From Acholoe squamosa (lineage: Eukaryota; Annelida; Polychaeta; Phyllodocida; Polynoidae), in the NCBI GenBank assembly GCA_949317995.1, contig OX439048.1:65787375-65851374 (forward strand): a stretch of DNA of 64,000 bases, given 5' to 3'. Made by a program: the position numbers and the translations under genes. Position 1 is the first letter of the stretch. Each line of letters starts with the position of its first letter. This document shows positions 24,583 through 39,000 of the stretch, piece after piece. The notes under the pieces are model-generated. The model ran no database searches. It was not told the origin of the DNA and worked only from the letters and a program-made list of their open reading frames with translations.

Positions 24583-26735
24583 GACTGGAGACCATACTCA
24601 GGTTTTGTTCAAGACAGATGTTTATGAAAGAAGATTTTTTACACCGTTCGAGATGACGTTATCTAGAATAGCTCAACATGCTTTAGTCAGAGATTTGAGT
24701 ATCATAAGGTGACTTTGCCTACATTCCGGAACATAGCTAAAATCCAGAATGAGATACTGCATCTTCATAGGTCATTATAAGAATTTGTTACTTACCTTGC
24801 TAACTCTGGACACACCAAGGAATTATTGATGCTCTGGTTCAGTGGCAGGCAATGTGGTATGGATGAGATTTTTGAGAATTTGAAAGGTTTCTGCATTGTA
24901 GAGTCAATTAATTATTTATTTCACAAACCACGGGGATATTCTTTTCTCAGGTCCATATATAGAATAAATCCACCCTTCTATTATCAAACATGTGAGGGTA
25001 ATAGGATGGCTTTCCTAATTTCTCAGATGTGTTAACATTGTGAATTCCATCACAAATAATAATTAATAGTTAATTAATAATAATGAATTTACATAATAAA
25101 CCACACCTCTTTATACTAATAAAAGGGTATGTCTACTTACATATAACTGATAAATGTATACTTCAGTGAATTCTTTAAAGCGGCGTTGTTAAAACAAAAT
25201 GTTCATAAAGACCTCAATTCATTAAAAGACTATTTACAGATGTTTTCTAAAGAGAAACCAATAGGAGTATCAATTTCAACTTGTCCTCTCAAAAAAAAAA
25301 CGGTCTATTATACAAATGAGGTCAAGGTCACCTGTGACATCATAGGTCAAGGGGGCGTGGCCGATTATGCAAAGGAGGCCACGCCCCCTTGTGATGTCAC
25401 AGGTCACATGACCAAATCGAGGCCTCTGATTGGCTGCAGGTCGAGTGAGTAATAAACAGTACTTAACTATAGTCCCGTTCCGATACATACTATACTACTT
25501 TTCTCAACATGCTTTCTCAAGAAGATTAATTTTGAAGTCCTCAAAGTTGGAGTAGGTAGTTCTGACCATTCATGACTTACCTACCTTAACTGGTTTTATC
25601 TCACGATTCAGGCCCAACAGAGTGCCTTTTTGGTCATAGCCCCGTTCCATTATTGGGGTTTAACTGCACTCTGAGAATTATTTTTCCAAGACCATCTTGG
25701 TTACGAACCTGGACATGTTAATAAATGAGAGAAGTATACAACGTCACCCTCTCCATTCATTTCCAGTTAAAACCGTTGAAGGCTCTATACGGAATCTATC
25801 CCGGCCGCTGTGGCAGGAGACAAGCTCGCTGTCCACTATACCAAGCTGACCGGTGCTAGAAACCAATCTACATGAAGGATTTGAAAAAGTTGTCCGACAT
25901 ACCTGATGTTTACACACCTCATTAGCATAGAATCCAATGGTGGAAGGTGGAGTTATTATTAACAGGGAAACGTCCTAAGATAACCTAGAGCAACATTTCA
26001 TGCCTAATTTCTCCATTTTCTTATAAATAAATAAGAATCCAATGATTTTCCATAGCATTACGTGTCGGCACCCGCCCAGGCTGGCCACTCCTTGCTCGGC
26101 CTGTATCTGACCTAGTTCTTACATTCGGGCACCTCCCCGCTTCATCAACAAGACAGAATGGCTGTGTGTGTTGGATTGCTATGGAAAATCAATGGATTCT
26201 TATTTATTTATAAGAAAATGGAAACAAAATGTAGGTGAACACCAACTAGAGATCGTATATTTGGCAGTGCTAGAAGTTTAGGACTTGAAATGCTTGGATT
26301 CTACCCGAAAAGTGTTTGGAAAGACAAGGATATGACGGGTGGAGTAACAACAATGGCTACGGTGGCTTGGCAAACCGTGCGGATCGCATGCACTTACAAA
26401 ATGTCTTCTCCTACATTAAATACAGGGTTATAAGGTAAGAAATTAATACATAATGGATGAATAGGTGCGATAAACGCATTAATGCATGGATAACCTAGGA
26501 CTCGGTGAGGTTTGCTGGAAATATTCACCCTCCCGCTGCACGGTCGGGCGAATATTTCCAGCAAACCTCACCTTGTCCTAGGTTATCCATACATTAATAG
26601 CTTATTAACTTCTGGATCAAAAAGTTGTAACCATTTGTGACATCCTTTAACAGTCAATGGTACAATGTAGGTTTAAGGATAAAGACTATGTTCTGAAAGA
26701 TATGGTTTCTTGAGGTCAGTTCATGTAGGTTATTT
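24583..26735 (+). repeat. 2,259-bp repeat, copy 2, truncated at its right end
   Basis: Nearly identical to the preceding copy (for example A to G in the stretch matching 22670). It breaks off after TTCATGTAGGTTATT at about 26735, where the sequence switches to satellite-family sequence equivalent to position 388. The last approximately 100 bases of the unit are missing. Confidence 0.88.
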
Positions 26736-29700
26736 TTCACTAGTAATTTTCAGAGTACACCTGCTATGTGTTGTCATAATTACACTGGGTACCACAAGGA
26801 CAGATGAATAATGATAAATCCCTCTCGTACTTGCCCATTGTAACCTTACCTATCTGTTTGGTTTTTACTCTTGGCCCCCTGGTCTATAAAACATACAGAT
26901 TACTTCATTGTGATGTGTCGTTTATTCAGATGATGCAGCGTGCCAGTCATTTAGAAGGCATCTTCCTGACCTACACCCAATGTTCTCATCTTTGGTGTTA
27001 TAAATACATTTCATTCATGGTCCTTGTCATTTGTGCTGAAATAATGTCCACCATTTTCAAGTGACATCAAATTCTGAGAAATGGATTCATAGAGAGCTAT
27101 TAGCTATACTCATCATTCCTCACTGTAATACTAAACTTAACTGTAGTGAAGCTGCCACTTTGTACTTTTGTATATCATTGTTTCAGTGGCTCTACATCTA
27201 TTGACGATAGCATTGAGCAAATACATTAATAGCACTAATACCTGTGATGGAGTCACAAAGATGCACACGTTTTTATCATATCATATCTTGCTTAAAGTTG
27301 TGTCCTGAGTAAATGCAGTTTGAAGTGTTCACATGGTATGCTATTATTGTTGAACTCTTCCATAATACAGTAATCTCTTACCTCTGAGGCCTACTCTTTG
27401 TAATGTAGCGTCTCAAGGATTCCATTAATGTCCAAACATAGTTTATTATATCATTCTCTGACAGTATATTTTTACAGAATATTTATCTTAGCATTATTTA
27501 CATTGACAGGAATAATTGTCAAAACTTACCAGGGTTATTTTGCCCATTAGTGAAACCATGATATTTCCTTCATTAAGATTTGCAAGGCCTGATACCTAGG
27601 TGTTTTTAAAGGATTTGAGCACCTCAAGGTTTTCTTACTTCCATCTTAGAAGTATACTTTCATATATTCAATGTGCAGGTATTGGTCAATCTGTCTCACC
27701 CTTGTTTGTTTGATATGATAGACCAACCTACTGTAAACCTTTCTTAACACTTGTGTACATAACTTACAAATAGATGTGTAAAGGGCCCCTAACTTACAAG
27801 ATCGAAAAACTTGATGCTTTGTTCAAATTGAAATGAGATATTAGACATAGGTTTGTCATTTGATAAACATTCAGTACCTGACCTACTTCTTACCTGACAT
27901 GTTCACTTTGTAATACGACTATAGGTATATAACCACCTATTGTGTTCTAATGGTGGAAACACTAGCTACAAAGCTGTTATTTACATAGTCCATCTTGTTG
28001 ATAATCTCTCTTTCTCTAGGTAGAGTAGACAACTCCATGAGTTGACAACTCTCAACTCCATGCCTACTACACCATTGGGTATTGGAAATCATATATCATA
28101 TGTCCTTGGAGGTCATTCTAGAATGAGATTCTGCATCTTCATATTGACATAGGTCACTACAACAATGTGTTACTTACCTCACAAACTTAGGACAGACCTG
28201 GGACTTACCAATACCTTGGTTCAGTACCAGGTAATCTGTTATTGTCTTTGATTCGAGGTGAGGGTTTGTTAAAATATAATTGTTTTCACTTTCTAAAGTC
28301 CTGCATTTGAGGGTCAGAGGGTGGCATAGATTATCTCACTGATGCGGCAGTTTCCTTTGTGATGTCGAATTCATGAAGAGAAACATGAAAAGTGCAATTT
28401 GGAGCAGTCTGTGTGTAAATCATTGCATTTGGTTGTTGTGGTCTAATATTATACTTACCTAAGAATTACACTTGCACTCAAATGTCTAAAGGATGTACAG
28501 TGCAAATTTATATTGGGAATTCATATTGAGGGTTTAGGTTGAGGAAAATTGATGTATTCCTGTTCCTTGATTTCCTATTCAAGGACTTACAATTTGTTCA
28601 CTATTTCAATTTGACCATGACCTTCTTTGCACCATGAGGTATATTTAGCAGTCACTCTTTTGTCTTCTCATCCTTGTCTTATTTCATCTTACTTAATTGC
28701 ATTTCATATCTCGTCAATTGCTTCAAGTATGAAAGTATCATGAGAAAAGAAAAGCAGAGACACAGAAAGTTAGAAGCAGTCAATTAATTTAATTGTAATC
28801 CTTGTCTTCTGCAAAGAAAGTAGCGTCTTACCACCATGAGGCACTACATCCTTCCACAGCCAGGCATCAAACCTCTCATTTTTTCATCATTTGCATCTGG
28901 TAGAATTGCTCTTGAAGTCTTTTGATGTTAGTTAATCCTTAATATCTGTTAAACACTCTTACTCTTGTATAGCTGGCAGCCACTGATCATGTGGAAAGCA
29001 CACAGCATATTAACCTATGAGTTGTCAGCTTGTTTGGGGCCATGCATGTTATGTTATGTATGTACATGGTGTATCAGATCAGCTAGCTGTGAAGTTATTG
29101 ATGTATTATCTCATGCCCAGAGCTGTAATTAGTTTAACCAGGAGGATGTTTCTCAACATGGGTATTCAACAAGAATTGGAACCCTCAAAGTTGGAGTAGG
29201 TGATCCAGAGTAATTTAGTATGACTGATTTGTATTATCAGCATTCAATGTACTAATTGCATAGAGTTTGGTACATCAGCCATACCCCTGCAATCATTAGA
29301 GCCCACTTGATGCAGGGCTGTAATAGAATTACTGTAAGGGATCCCAATAACATTTGAAGAATAACATCTTGAAAAATGAGTACCTAGGGTAAATCTGACC
29401 ATTGACAATGCCATTTGTGACAGCTACTTTCACTGGTTTTAATAACTTGAGGAAGGAAAAGTTGTTGCCATTAGTGACACCAGTGGCGGTAACATATTTT
29501 AAAGAATCAAGGACCTATGTGGGTCTTAAATGAGGTTTGTGGTAGCAGCTTAGTGCCGTGTAATGTATTGTTATCAGAGATTGTTAGATAGCATTGTTTG
29601 TTTCCCATATTGATGGCCCCTTATATCAGGAGGCTTTTAATTATAAACACAATGTGTCTGATATACTTACCAGGCGTGCAGGTAAATGATGAACTTTTCT

Positions 29701-32700
29701 CCTTTGTTTATGTGAGAACTGTTATGTATGTACATGGTGTATCAGATCAGCTAGCTGTGAAGTTATTGATGTATTATCTCATGCCCAGAGCTGTAATTAG
29801 TTTAACCAGGAGGATGTTTATCAACATGGGTATTCAACAAGAATTGGAACCCTCAAAGTTGGAGTAGGTGATCCAGAGTAATTTAGTATGACTGATTTGT
29901 ATATCAGCATTTAATGTACTAATTGCATAGAGTTTGGTACATCAGCCATACCCCTGCAATCATTAGAGCCCACTTGATGCACGGCTGTAATAGAATTACT
30001 GTAAGGGATCCCAATAACATTTAAAGAATAACATGTTGAAAAGTGAGTACCTAGGGTAAATCTGACCATTGACAATGCCATTTGGTTTTAATAACTTGAG
30101 GAAGGAAAAGTTGTTGCCATTAGTGACACCAGTGGCGGTAACATATTTTAAAGAATCAAGGACCTATGTGGGTCTTAAATGAGGTTTGTGGTAGCAGCTT
30201 AGTGCCATGTAATGTATTGTTATCAGAAATTGTTAGATAGCATTGTTTGTTTCCCATATTGATGGCCCCTTATATCAGGAGGCTTTTAATTATAAACACA
30301 ATGTGTCTGATATACTTACCAGGCGTGCAGGTAAATGATGAACTTTTCTCCTTTGTTTATGTGAGAACTATTTACTTTCCTGATGATTGGTCAGGATTCA
30401 TTGATAGACATCTACATTCTTTAAAATAGTCATCACCTTAGTTATTGTTAAGAAAAATTGATGAATTACTTCATAATGGGAATTCGGGTTAAGGGTTTAA
30501 GTTGAAGAAAATCGATGTATTCCTGTTCTATGGTTTCCAGTTCAAGGATTTACAATTTGTTCACTAATTCTGGAAGTGATACAATGTCTAGTTGCCACAG
30601 AGATGGTTCAAGTAACTTCATCCTATCTTCTGAGCTTCTGATTATATGTATTAGAGAATGCAGCTCAGGGGAACGAGCACAAAATGTTATGTATACTTAC
30701 CAGACATCGTTTTATGTGTCATATATGTAACCTGAATTTGTCTTAATTTCCAACAATGTTGAAACAACTGATACAATCTGACCTTGACTTTCTCTGCAGG
30801 CGCCTCTCTGCACAATGAGGTAAATTTACTTACCAGACATCATGTTATGTGGGGTATAGTACATCATGTGTGGAGGCAGCATCTGTGACATGTACTGGGA
30901 GTAGGGGTCTTAAAATCCCCTGCATTAAGCCCCCTTTTCGCAGATCTTGTCACATCTGATGTAGTATTATCATAGCCTTTGACTGTTAGATAACATTCAT
31001 ATCAACTAAGGTAGAGTCATTGACCTTTCTGGCTTGTATTTATAATATTCTCAGAGAGACAAATTTAGCTAACCCAGAGGTAGTGGCCTATTTTACTAGG
31101 CAGGTCTTACCCTGTGTAATACTTACTTACAGGAGTCACCTGATTTGTAGGTTCTCTGGTTCATCTCTGTACCTCATCACATGGTAGCATTGCTTGACGT
31201 AACTATCACAGCCCTTGAATGTCAATGTTGTTTGACAGTTCTGAACTGAGTTTATAATTGTACTTACAAGATACATCCATTTCACTTTGGTTAGTTCCTC
31301 CTTTGTTTTCTTATCCTCTCATCTACTTGTCAGACATCACTTTACATGAGGTAGTGTACACGGTGCGTTGAAGCAGCTTCTGATGGACAGACCTACTTAT
31401 GAGTACACCCATCCTTGTTTATTCTTAGTTCATTTTACTTTATTGCTATTTGGTCCAAAGCCTCCAGAATAAATATTTGCTTGAGAAACACAAAGAGGTC
31501 CCTAAGGTAAGAATCTTTTACTCTGTTTAATTGTAATCTTTTTTATTTTATTGTATTGCATTTCACCCATAGCTGTAACTATGACAGATTCTGTCAGAAA
31601 CAGGCAGAGATACAGAAAGTTGGAAGCAGTCCCATTATTGAGTTGTAAAGGAAGCAATATTTTCTTACCACCGTAAAGAACAACACTACATACCAAATTA
31701 TGAGTGGCTGTGGAATTCCCTCTGGGTCACAAGAGAACACATCAGTTTAAGTGTCTCTCAAAGGCACCCATCCACCCCCTCATGTTCATACAGAAACAGA
31801 GACAAGGGACTGGGTGGGCAACAACTGCATTCTTTCCAATGTGTCCACAGCCCCATGCAGAGGCTGTTGAGATCACTGGGGAAAACAGATACTAGCCAGC
31901 CAAGTATCAGCAATAATATCATAAAGAATTATACCAATGTGGTTGAGCAGTAAATCTAAATGCGACACATCTTACTACCGTGAGGCACAGCCTGGCTTTG
32001 GAAGGGTGTAGCTACAGAAAAGTGGAAAAAAAACAGTAAATATGAAAAAACAGTAAATGTAATAGTTTCAGTGGAGGACTGAGAATTCCACCAGGATTTG
32101 GGTAAGATTGCTGACAATTCTGGCAAGAACTTGGGTGAGGAAGGGTCAGTGAGTTTGATCTAGTTAGAGTCTTATTGGAGGAGTTGAGAAATTTCAAAGG
32201 TTTTTACTTCAGAGCAAATGGCTCAAGGAAGTGTTAGCTCATATAATCATGTAATAGGTAGGGACAAAACAAATCAGGGTAGTGTTAAAGAAGATTTCCT
32301 GTACCTAGGCCATGGTGAAGTTGGGTCTGTTTGTGTAAATGTTGCGGGTAGCCCCGCTATGGGGTTGGGATACCCACAGTCCAGCGCAGTGGTCTCTGAT
32401 CAAAATGATCATCTTTCAGTTTTTTTTTTCTGGTTGTGGCAATACTAGGTGTCCTGACCCAGGGCATGCTTATTGTCTTTGTGTGGGGTTTAGTGTAAAT
32501 GAGACTGAACACAACTCAAATATTAATCTTTTAGGGTGAAATAACTTTGGAAGAGTGTTTGACAAATGGGGTTATTTACTTAGCATGGGCGCAAGTACAA
32601 GACAATTGAAACTTTGCCCAGCCCTTACTACTGCTGCACTGACAATTTCCTCTATAGGGCTAGGGATGAGGTCATGTAACCATTACTTCAAGATATCGGT

Positions 32701-33042
32701 CCAAAGATGTTAGTAGTCAGTGAGGTGGTGGATGGGAAACATTGTCAGTCCAGAACATTTGTGAGTGACATCAATCTAAATAGTTGTTGGTTTTGTGAAT
32801 TATTTACAGTGGATGAGTTGGCAGTGTGCCTGGAGGACATGAGTGTATGAGTGTATGAGTAGGGTCTTGGGGACAGTAGAAGGGGAGTTTCTCCGTTATT
32901 ACTCAAAAGGGGTGTTTTGAGTCTTTGTGTCAAGATTCAGATAAAGTTACCTACACAGTTACATCAAAGTCCATGTGGGGTAGGAAAGACATGGTTAATA
33001 GGGTTTAGACAACAGCTTAACCCTTGTGTTCTTTTTATGAGT
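26736..33042 (+). repeat. Super-unit copy, 5'-truncated, with internal 0.65-kb duplication
   Basis: Begins in satellite-family sequence equivalent to position about 388 and follows the super-unit order through to 33042. Unlike 17440-18327 it has no 888-bp insertion (empty site at about 30664). An internal tandem duplication of about 0.65-0.67 kb is visible: GTTATGTATGTACATGGTG at about 29048 recurs at about 29719. About 400 bp of satellite-type sequence present elsewhere is replaced by a short patch near 28030, where a CAACTC/GAGTTG inverted motif sits at the joint. No supported gene. Confidence 0.82.
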
Positions 33043-36000
33043 GTTTACCACATGAGGGTGGAAAAGATGAGGAGGGAGTGCAAACATTTTGAAGGACTGT
33101 CAAAAGGCTTCCAGATAGTGGATACAGGTTACAAAGAGGTGTATTGTAGGGAAAGCTACAAGTCAATTCTGGATGAACATGCTAGGAAAAAGATGGATAA
33201 GATAGTTTTTAAGAATAACCATCATAACTTACCAGGGTTAATTAGCCCATTAGTAAAGTTGATGTTTCCTTCTCTAATTCTGTTGATCCTTTGCAAGGAC
33301 TGATACCTAAGGGTTTCTAAGGGATTGAATGTGTTTTGTCTATCAGTCCTTATCTATTTGAAGCCCGTTTGTTATTCTAATCCCACCACCCAAACAGCTT
33401 AATCTTACCCTCACCTAGGGGCCACATCCTGATTCTGTCTCCACTGGATTATTTACTTACCTTACTGACTCTAGACCTACTCACTAAATATGTTTAATCC
33501 CTTTGATACATCATATAGCCCTCTCAAACCACTCGGAAAAATCAACAATTACCAGATCTGTTGTCAAGCAGTTATGCTCCTTATGATGAAATGTTCACTA
33601 TCTAAAACCCTTTGCATTATGTCTTATCACAAATACATTACAAGTAGATCAGGTTTTTGCAGATGTCTGTATCCCTAATAGATTATAGTTTGGTATGTGT
33701 TAATGTAGAAGCCATTGTTCTTAATTTCTCAGATGTGTTTTCATTGTGAATTCCATCACTCCTTGACAGTGGTAATATTCACATAGGTGGTGCCATAGCC
33801 ATATCACTTTCTAACTATATAGCATTTCCCAGCCATAGGACACATCACTAGTAATTTTCAGAGTGAACCTGCTATGTCTTCTCATAATTACACTGGGTAC
33901 CACAAGGACAGATGAATAATGATAAATCCCTCTCGTACTTGCCTGTTGTAACCTTACCTATCTGTTTGGTTTTTACTCTTGGCTGCCTGGTCTATAAAAC
34001 ATACAGATTACTTCATTGTGATGTGTCGTTTATTCAGATGATGCAGCGTGCCAGTCATTTAGAAGGCATCTTCCTGACCTACACCCAATGTTCTCATGTT
34101 TGGTGTTATAAATACATTTCATTCATGGTCCTTGTCATTTGTGCTGAAATAATGTCCACCATTTTCAAGTGACATCAAATTCTGAGAAATGGATTCATAG
34201 AGAGCTATTAGCTATACTCATCATTCCTCACTGTAATACTAAACTTAAATGTAGTGAAGCTGCCACTTTGTACTTTTGTATATCATTGTTTCAGTGGCTC
34301 TACATCTATTGACGATAGCATTGAGCAAATACATTAATAGCACTAATACCTGTGATGGAGTCACAAAGAGGCACACCTTTTTATCATATCATATCTTGCT
34401 TAAAGTTGTGTCCTGAGTAAATGCAGTTTGAAGTGTTCACATGGTATGCTATTATTGTTGAACTCTTCCATAATACAGTAATCTCTTACCTCTGAGGCCT
34501 ACTCTTTGTAATGTAGCATCTCAAGGATTCCATTAATGTCCAAACATAGTTTATTATATCATTCTCTGACAGTATATTTTTACAGAATATTTATCTTAGC
34601 ATTATTTACATTGACAGGAATAATTGTCAAAACTTACCAGGGTTATTTTGCCCATTAGTGAAACCATGATATTTAAGATTTGCAAGGCCTGATACCTAGG
34701 GGTTTTTAAAGGATTTGAGCACCTCAAGGTTTTCTTACTTCCATCTTAGAAGTATACTTTCATATATTCAATGTGCAGGTATTGGTCAATCTGTCTCACC
34801 CTTGTTTGTTTGATATGATAGACCAACCTACTGTAAACCTTTCTTAACACCTGTGTACATAACTTACAAATAGATGTGTAAAGGGCCCCTAACTTACAAG
34901 ATCGAAAAATTTGATGCTTTGTTCAAATTGAAATGAGATATTAGACATAGGTTTGTCATTTGATAAGCATTCAGTACCTGACCTACTTCTTACCTGACAT
35001 GTTCACTTTGTAATACGACTATAGGTATATAACCACCTATTGTGTTCTAATGGTGGAAACACTAGCTACAAAGCTGTTATTTACATAGACCATCTTGTTG
35101 ATAATCTCTCTTTCTCTAGGTAGAGTAGACAAGTTACGAGGAAACACTGTGAATGCATGAACATATATGTTCTATTATTCCTTAAATGCGTATATCTCTG
35201 TCTCAACTCCATGCCTCCTACACCATCGGGTATTGGAAATCATATATCATATGTACTTGGAGGTCGTTCTAGAATGAGATTCTGCATCTTCATGTTGACA
35301 CAGGTCATTACAACAATGTGTTACCTCACAAACTTAGGACAGACCTGGGACTTACCAATACCTTGGTTCAGTACCAGGTAATCTGTTATTGTCTTTAATT
35401 CGAGGTGAGGGTTTGTTGAAATGTAATTGTTTTCACTTTCTAAAGTCCTGCATTTGAGGGTCAGAGGGTGGCATAGATTATCTCACTGGTGTGGCAGTTT
35501 TCTTTGTGATGTCGAATTGATGAAGAGAAACATGAAAAGTGCAATTTGGAGCAGTCTGTGTATAAATCATTGCATTTGGTTGTTGTAGTCTAATATTATA
35601 CTTACCTAAGAATTACAGTTGCACTCAAATGCACTAAGGTGGTTTCTCTGGTTTTTAGTCTTGTCCTCCTGATTGATAAAAAGTACACTCTGACATGCCA
35701 ATTATTTTGACAATATCTTCCTGATGTACATAAATCATTTCTCCTTTCCCTCTTTAGGTCCTGGGGAGTTGATGTCATATTGTCAAACAGTGAGGGATAC
35801 CAATAAGATTTTAAAGGGCCTATTCATACTATCTTGAGAAATGCATTCCTTGGGCAATTCTGACCATTTCTGGCCATTGGCAATGCCATTTGTGATTTAC
35901 CTAGCATTGAGCATTTACAATTTGTTCACTATTTCAATTTGATCATGACCTTCTTTGCACCATGAGGTATATTTAGCAGTCACTCTTTTGTCTTCTCATC

Positions 36001-39000
36001 CTTGTCTTATTTCATCTTACTTAATTGCATTTTGTATCTCGTCAATTGTATGAAAGTATCCTCAGAAAAGAAAAGCAGAGACACAGAAAGTTAGAAGCAG
36101 TCAATTAATTTAATTGTAATCCTTGTCTTCTGCAAAGAAAGCAGCGTCTTACCACCATGAGGCACTACATCCTTCCACAGCCAGGCATCGAATCTCTCAT
36201 GGTTATTTTTACATCATTTGCATCTGGTAGAATTGCTCTTGAAGTCTTTTGATGTTAGTTAATCCTTAATATCTGTTAAACACTCTTACTCTTGTGTAGC
36301 TGGCAGCCACTGATCATGTGGAAAGCACACAGCATATTAACCTCAACTCCATGCCTACTACACCATTGGGTATTGGAAATCATATATCATATGTCCTTGG
36401 AGGTCATTCTAGAATGAGATTCTGCATCTTCATATTGACATAGGTCACTACAACAATGTGTTACTTACCTCACAAACTTAGGACAGACCTGGGATTTACC
36501 AATACCTTGGTTCAGTACCAGGTAATCTGTTATTGTCTTTGATTCGAGTGAGGGTTTGTTAAAATATAATTGTTTTCACTTTCTAAAGTCCTGCATTTGA
36601 GGGTCAGAGGGTGGCATAGATTATCTCACTGATGCGGCAGTTTCCTTTGTGATGTCGAATTCATGAAGAGAAACATTAAAGGTCAAATTTGGAGCAGTCT
36701 GTGTGTAAATCATTGCATTTGGTTGTTGTGGTCTAATATTATACTTACCTAAGAATTACACTTGCACTCAAATGTCTAAAGGATGTACAGTGCAAATTTA
36801 TATTGGGAATTCATATTGAGGGTTTAGGTTGAGGAAAATTGATGTATTCCTGTTCCTTGATTTCCTATTCAAGGACTTACAATTTGTTCACTATTTCAAT
36901 TTGACCATGACCTTCTTTGCACCATGAGGTATATTTAGCAGTCACTCTTTTGTCTTCTCATCCTTGTCTTATTTCATCTTACTTAATTGCATTTCGTATC
37001 TCGTCAATTGCTTCAAGTATGAAAGTATCATGAGAAAAGAAAAGCAGAGACACAGAAAGTTAGAAGCAGTCAATTAATTTAATTGTAATCCTTGTCTTCT
37101 GCAAAGAAAGCAGCGTCTTACCACCATGAGGCACTACATCCTTCCACAGCCAGGCATCGAATCTCTCATGGTTATTTTTACATCATTTGCATCTGGTAGA
37201 ATTGCTCTTGAAGTCTTTTGATGTTAGATAATCCTTAATATCTGTTAAACACTCTTACTCTTGTATAGCTGGCAGCCACTGATCATGTGGAAAGCACACA
37301 GCATATTAACCTATGAGTTGTCAGCTTGTTTGGGGCCATGGATGCTATGCTATGTATGTATATAGTGTATCAGATCAGCTAGCTGTGAAGTTATTGATGT
37401 ATTATCTCATGCCCAGAGCTGTAATTAGTTTAACCAGGAGGATGTTTATCAACATGGGTATTCAACAAGAATTGGAACCCTCAAAGTTGGAGTAGGTGAT
37501 CCAGAGTAATTTAGCATGACTGATTTGTATTATCAGCATTTAATGTACTAATTGCATAGAGTTTGGTACATCAGCCATACCCCTGCAATCATTAGAGCCC
37601 ACCTGATGCAGGGCTGTAATAGAATTACTGTAAGGGATCCCAATAACATTTGAAGAATAACATCTTGAAAAATGAGTACCTAGGGTAAATCTGACCATTG
37701 ACAATGCCATTTGTGACAGCTACTTTCACTGGTTTTAATAACTTGAGGAAGGAAAAGTTGGTGCCATTAGTGACACCAGTGGCGGTAACATATTTTAAAG
37801 AATCAAGGACCTATGTGGGTCTTAAATGAGGTTTGTGGTAGCAGCTTAGTGCCATGTAATGTATTGTTATCAGAAATTGTTAGATAGCATTGTTTGTTTC
37901 CCATATTGATGGCCCCTTATATCAGGAGGCTTTTAATTATAAACACAATGTGTCTGATATACTTACCAGGCGTGCAGGTAAATGATGAACTTTTCTCCTT
38001 TGTTTATGTGAGAACTATTTACTTTCCTGATGATTGGTCAGGATTCATTGATAGACATCTACATTCTTTAAAATAGTCCTCACCTTGGTTATTGTTAAGA
38101 AAAATTGATAAATTACTTCATAATGGGAGTTCGGGTTCAGGGTTTAAGTTGAAGAAAATCGATGTATTCCTGTTCCATGGTTTCCAATTCAATGATTTAC
38201 AATTTGTTCAATAATTCTTGAAGTGATACAATGTCTAGTTGCCACAGAGATGGTTCAATTAACTTCATCCTATCTTCTGAGCTTCTGATTATATGTATTA
38301 GAGAATGCAGCTCAGGGGAACGAGCACAAAATGTTATGTTTACTTACCAGACATTGTTTTATGTGTCATATAGGTAACCTGAATATGTCTTAATTTCCAA
38401 TAATGTTGAAACAACTGATACAATCTGACCTTGACTTTCTCTGCACAATGAGGTAAATTTACTTACCAGACATCTTGTTATGTGGGGTATTGTACATCAT
38501 GTGTGGAAGCAGCATCTGTGACATGTACTGGGATTAGGGGTCTTAAAACCCCCTGCATTAAGCCCCCTTTTCGCAGATCTTGTCACAATTCTGATGTAGT
38601 ATTATCATAGCCTTTGACTGTTAGATAACATTCGTATCAATTAAGGTAGAGTCATTGACCTTTCTGGCTGGTATTTATGATATTCTCAGAGAGACAAAAT
38701 TAGCTAACCCAGAGGTAGTGGCCTATTTTACTAGGCAGGTCTTACCCTGTGTAATACTTACTTACAGGAGTCACCTGATTTGTCGGTTCTCTGGTTCATC
38801 TCTGTACCTCATCACATGGTAGTGTTGCTTGACGTAACTATCACAGCCCTTGAATGTCAATGTTGTTTGACCGTTCTGAACTGAGTTTATAATTGTACTT
38901 ACAAGATACATCTATTTCACTTTGGTTAGTTTCTCCTTTGTTTTCTTATCCTCTCATCTACTTGTCAGACATCACTTTACATGAGGTAGTGTACACAGTG

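Noticed and set aside
31502..31696. 64-codon minus-strand ORF also found at 39137-39331
   Set aside because: Both are copies of the same repeat, with no domain and no coding signature.
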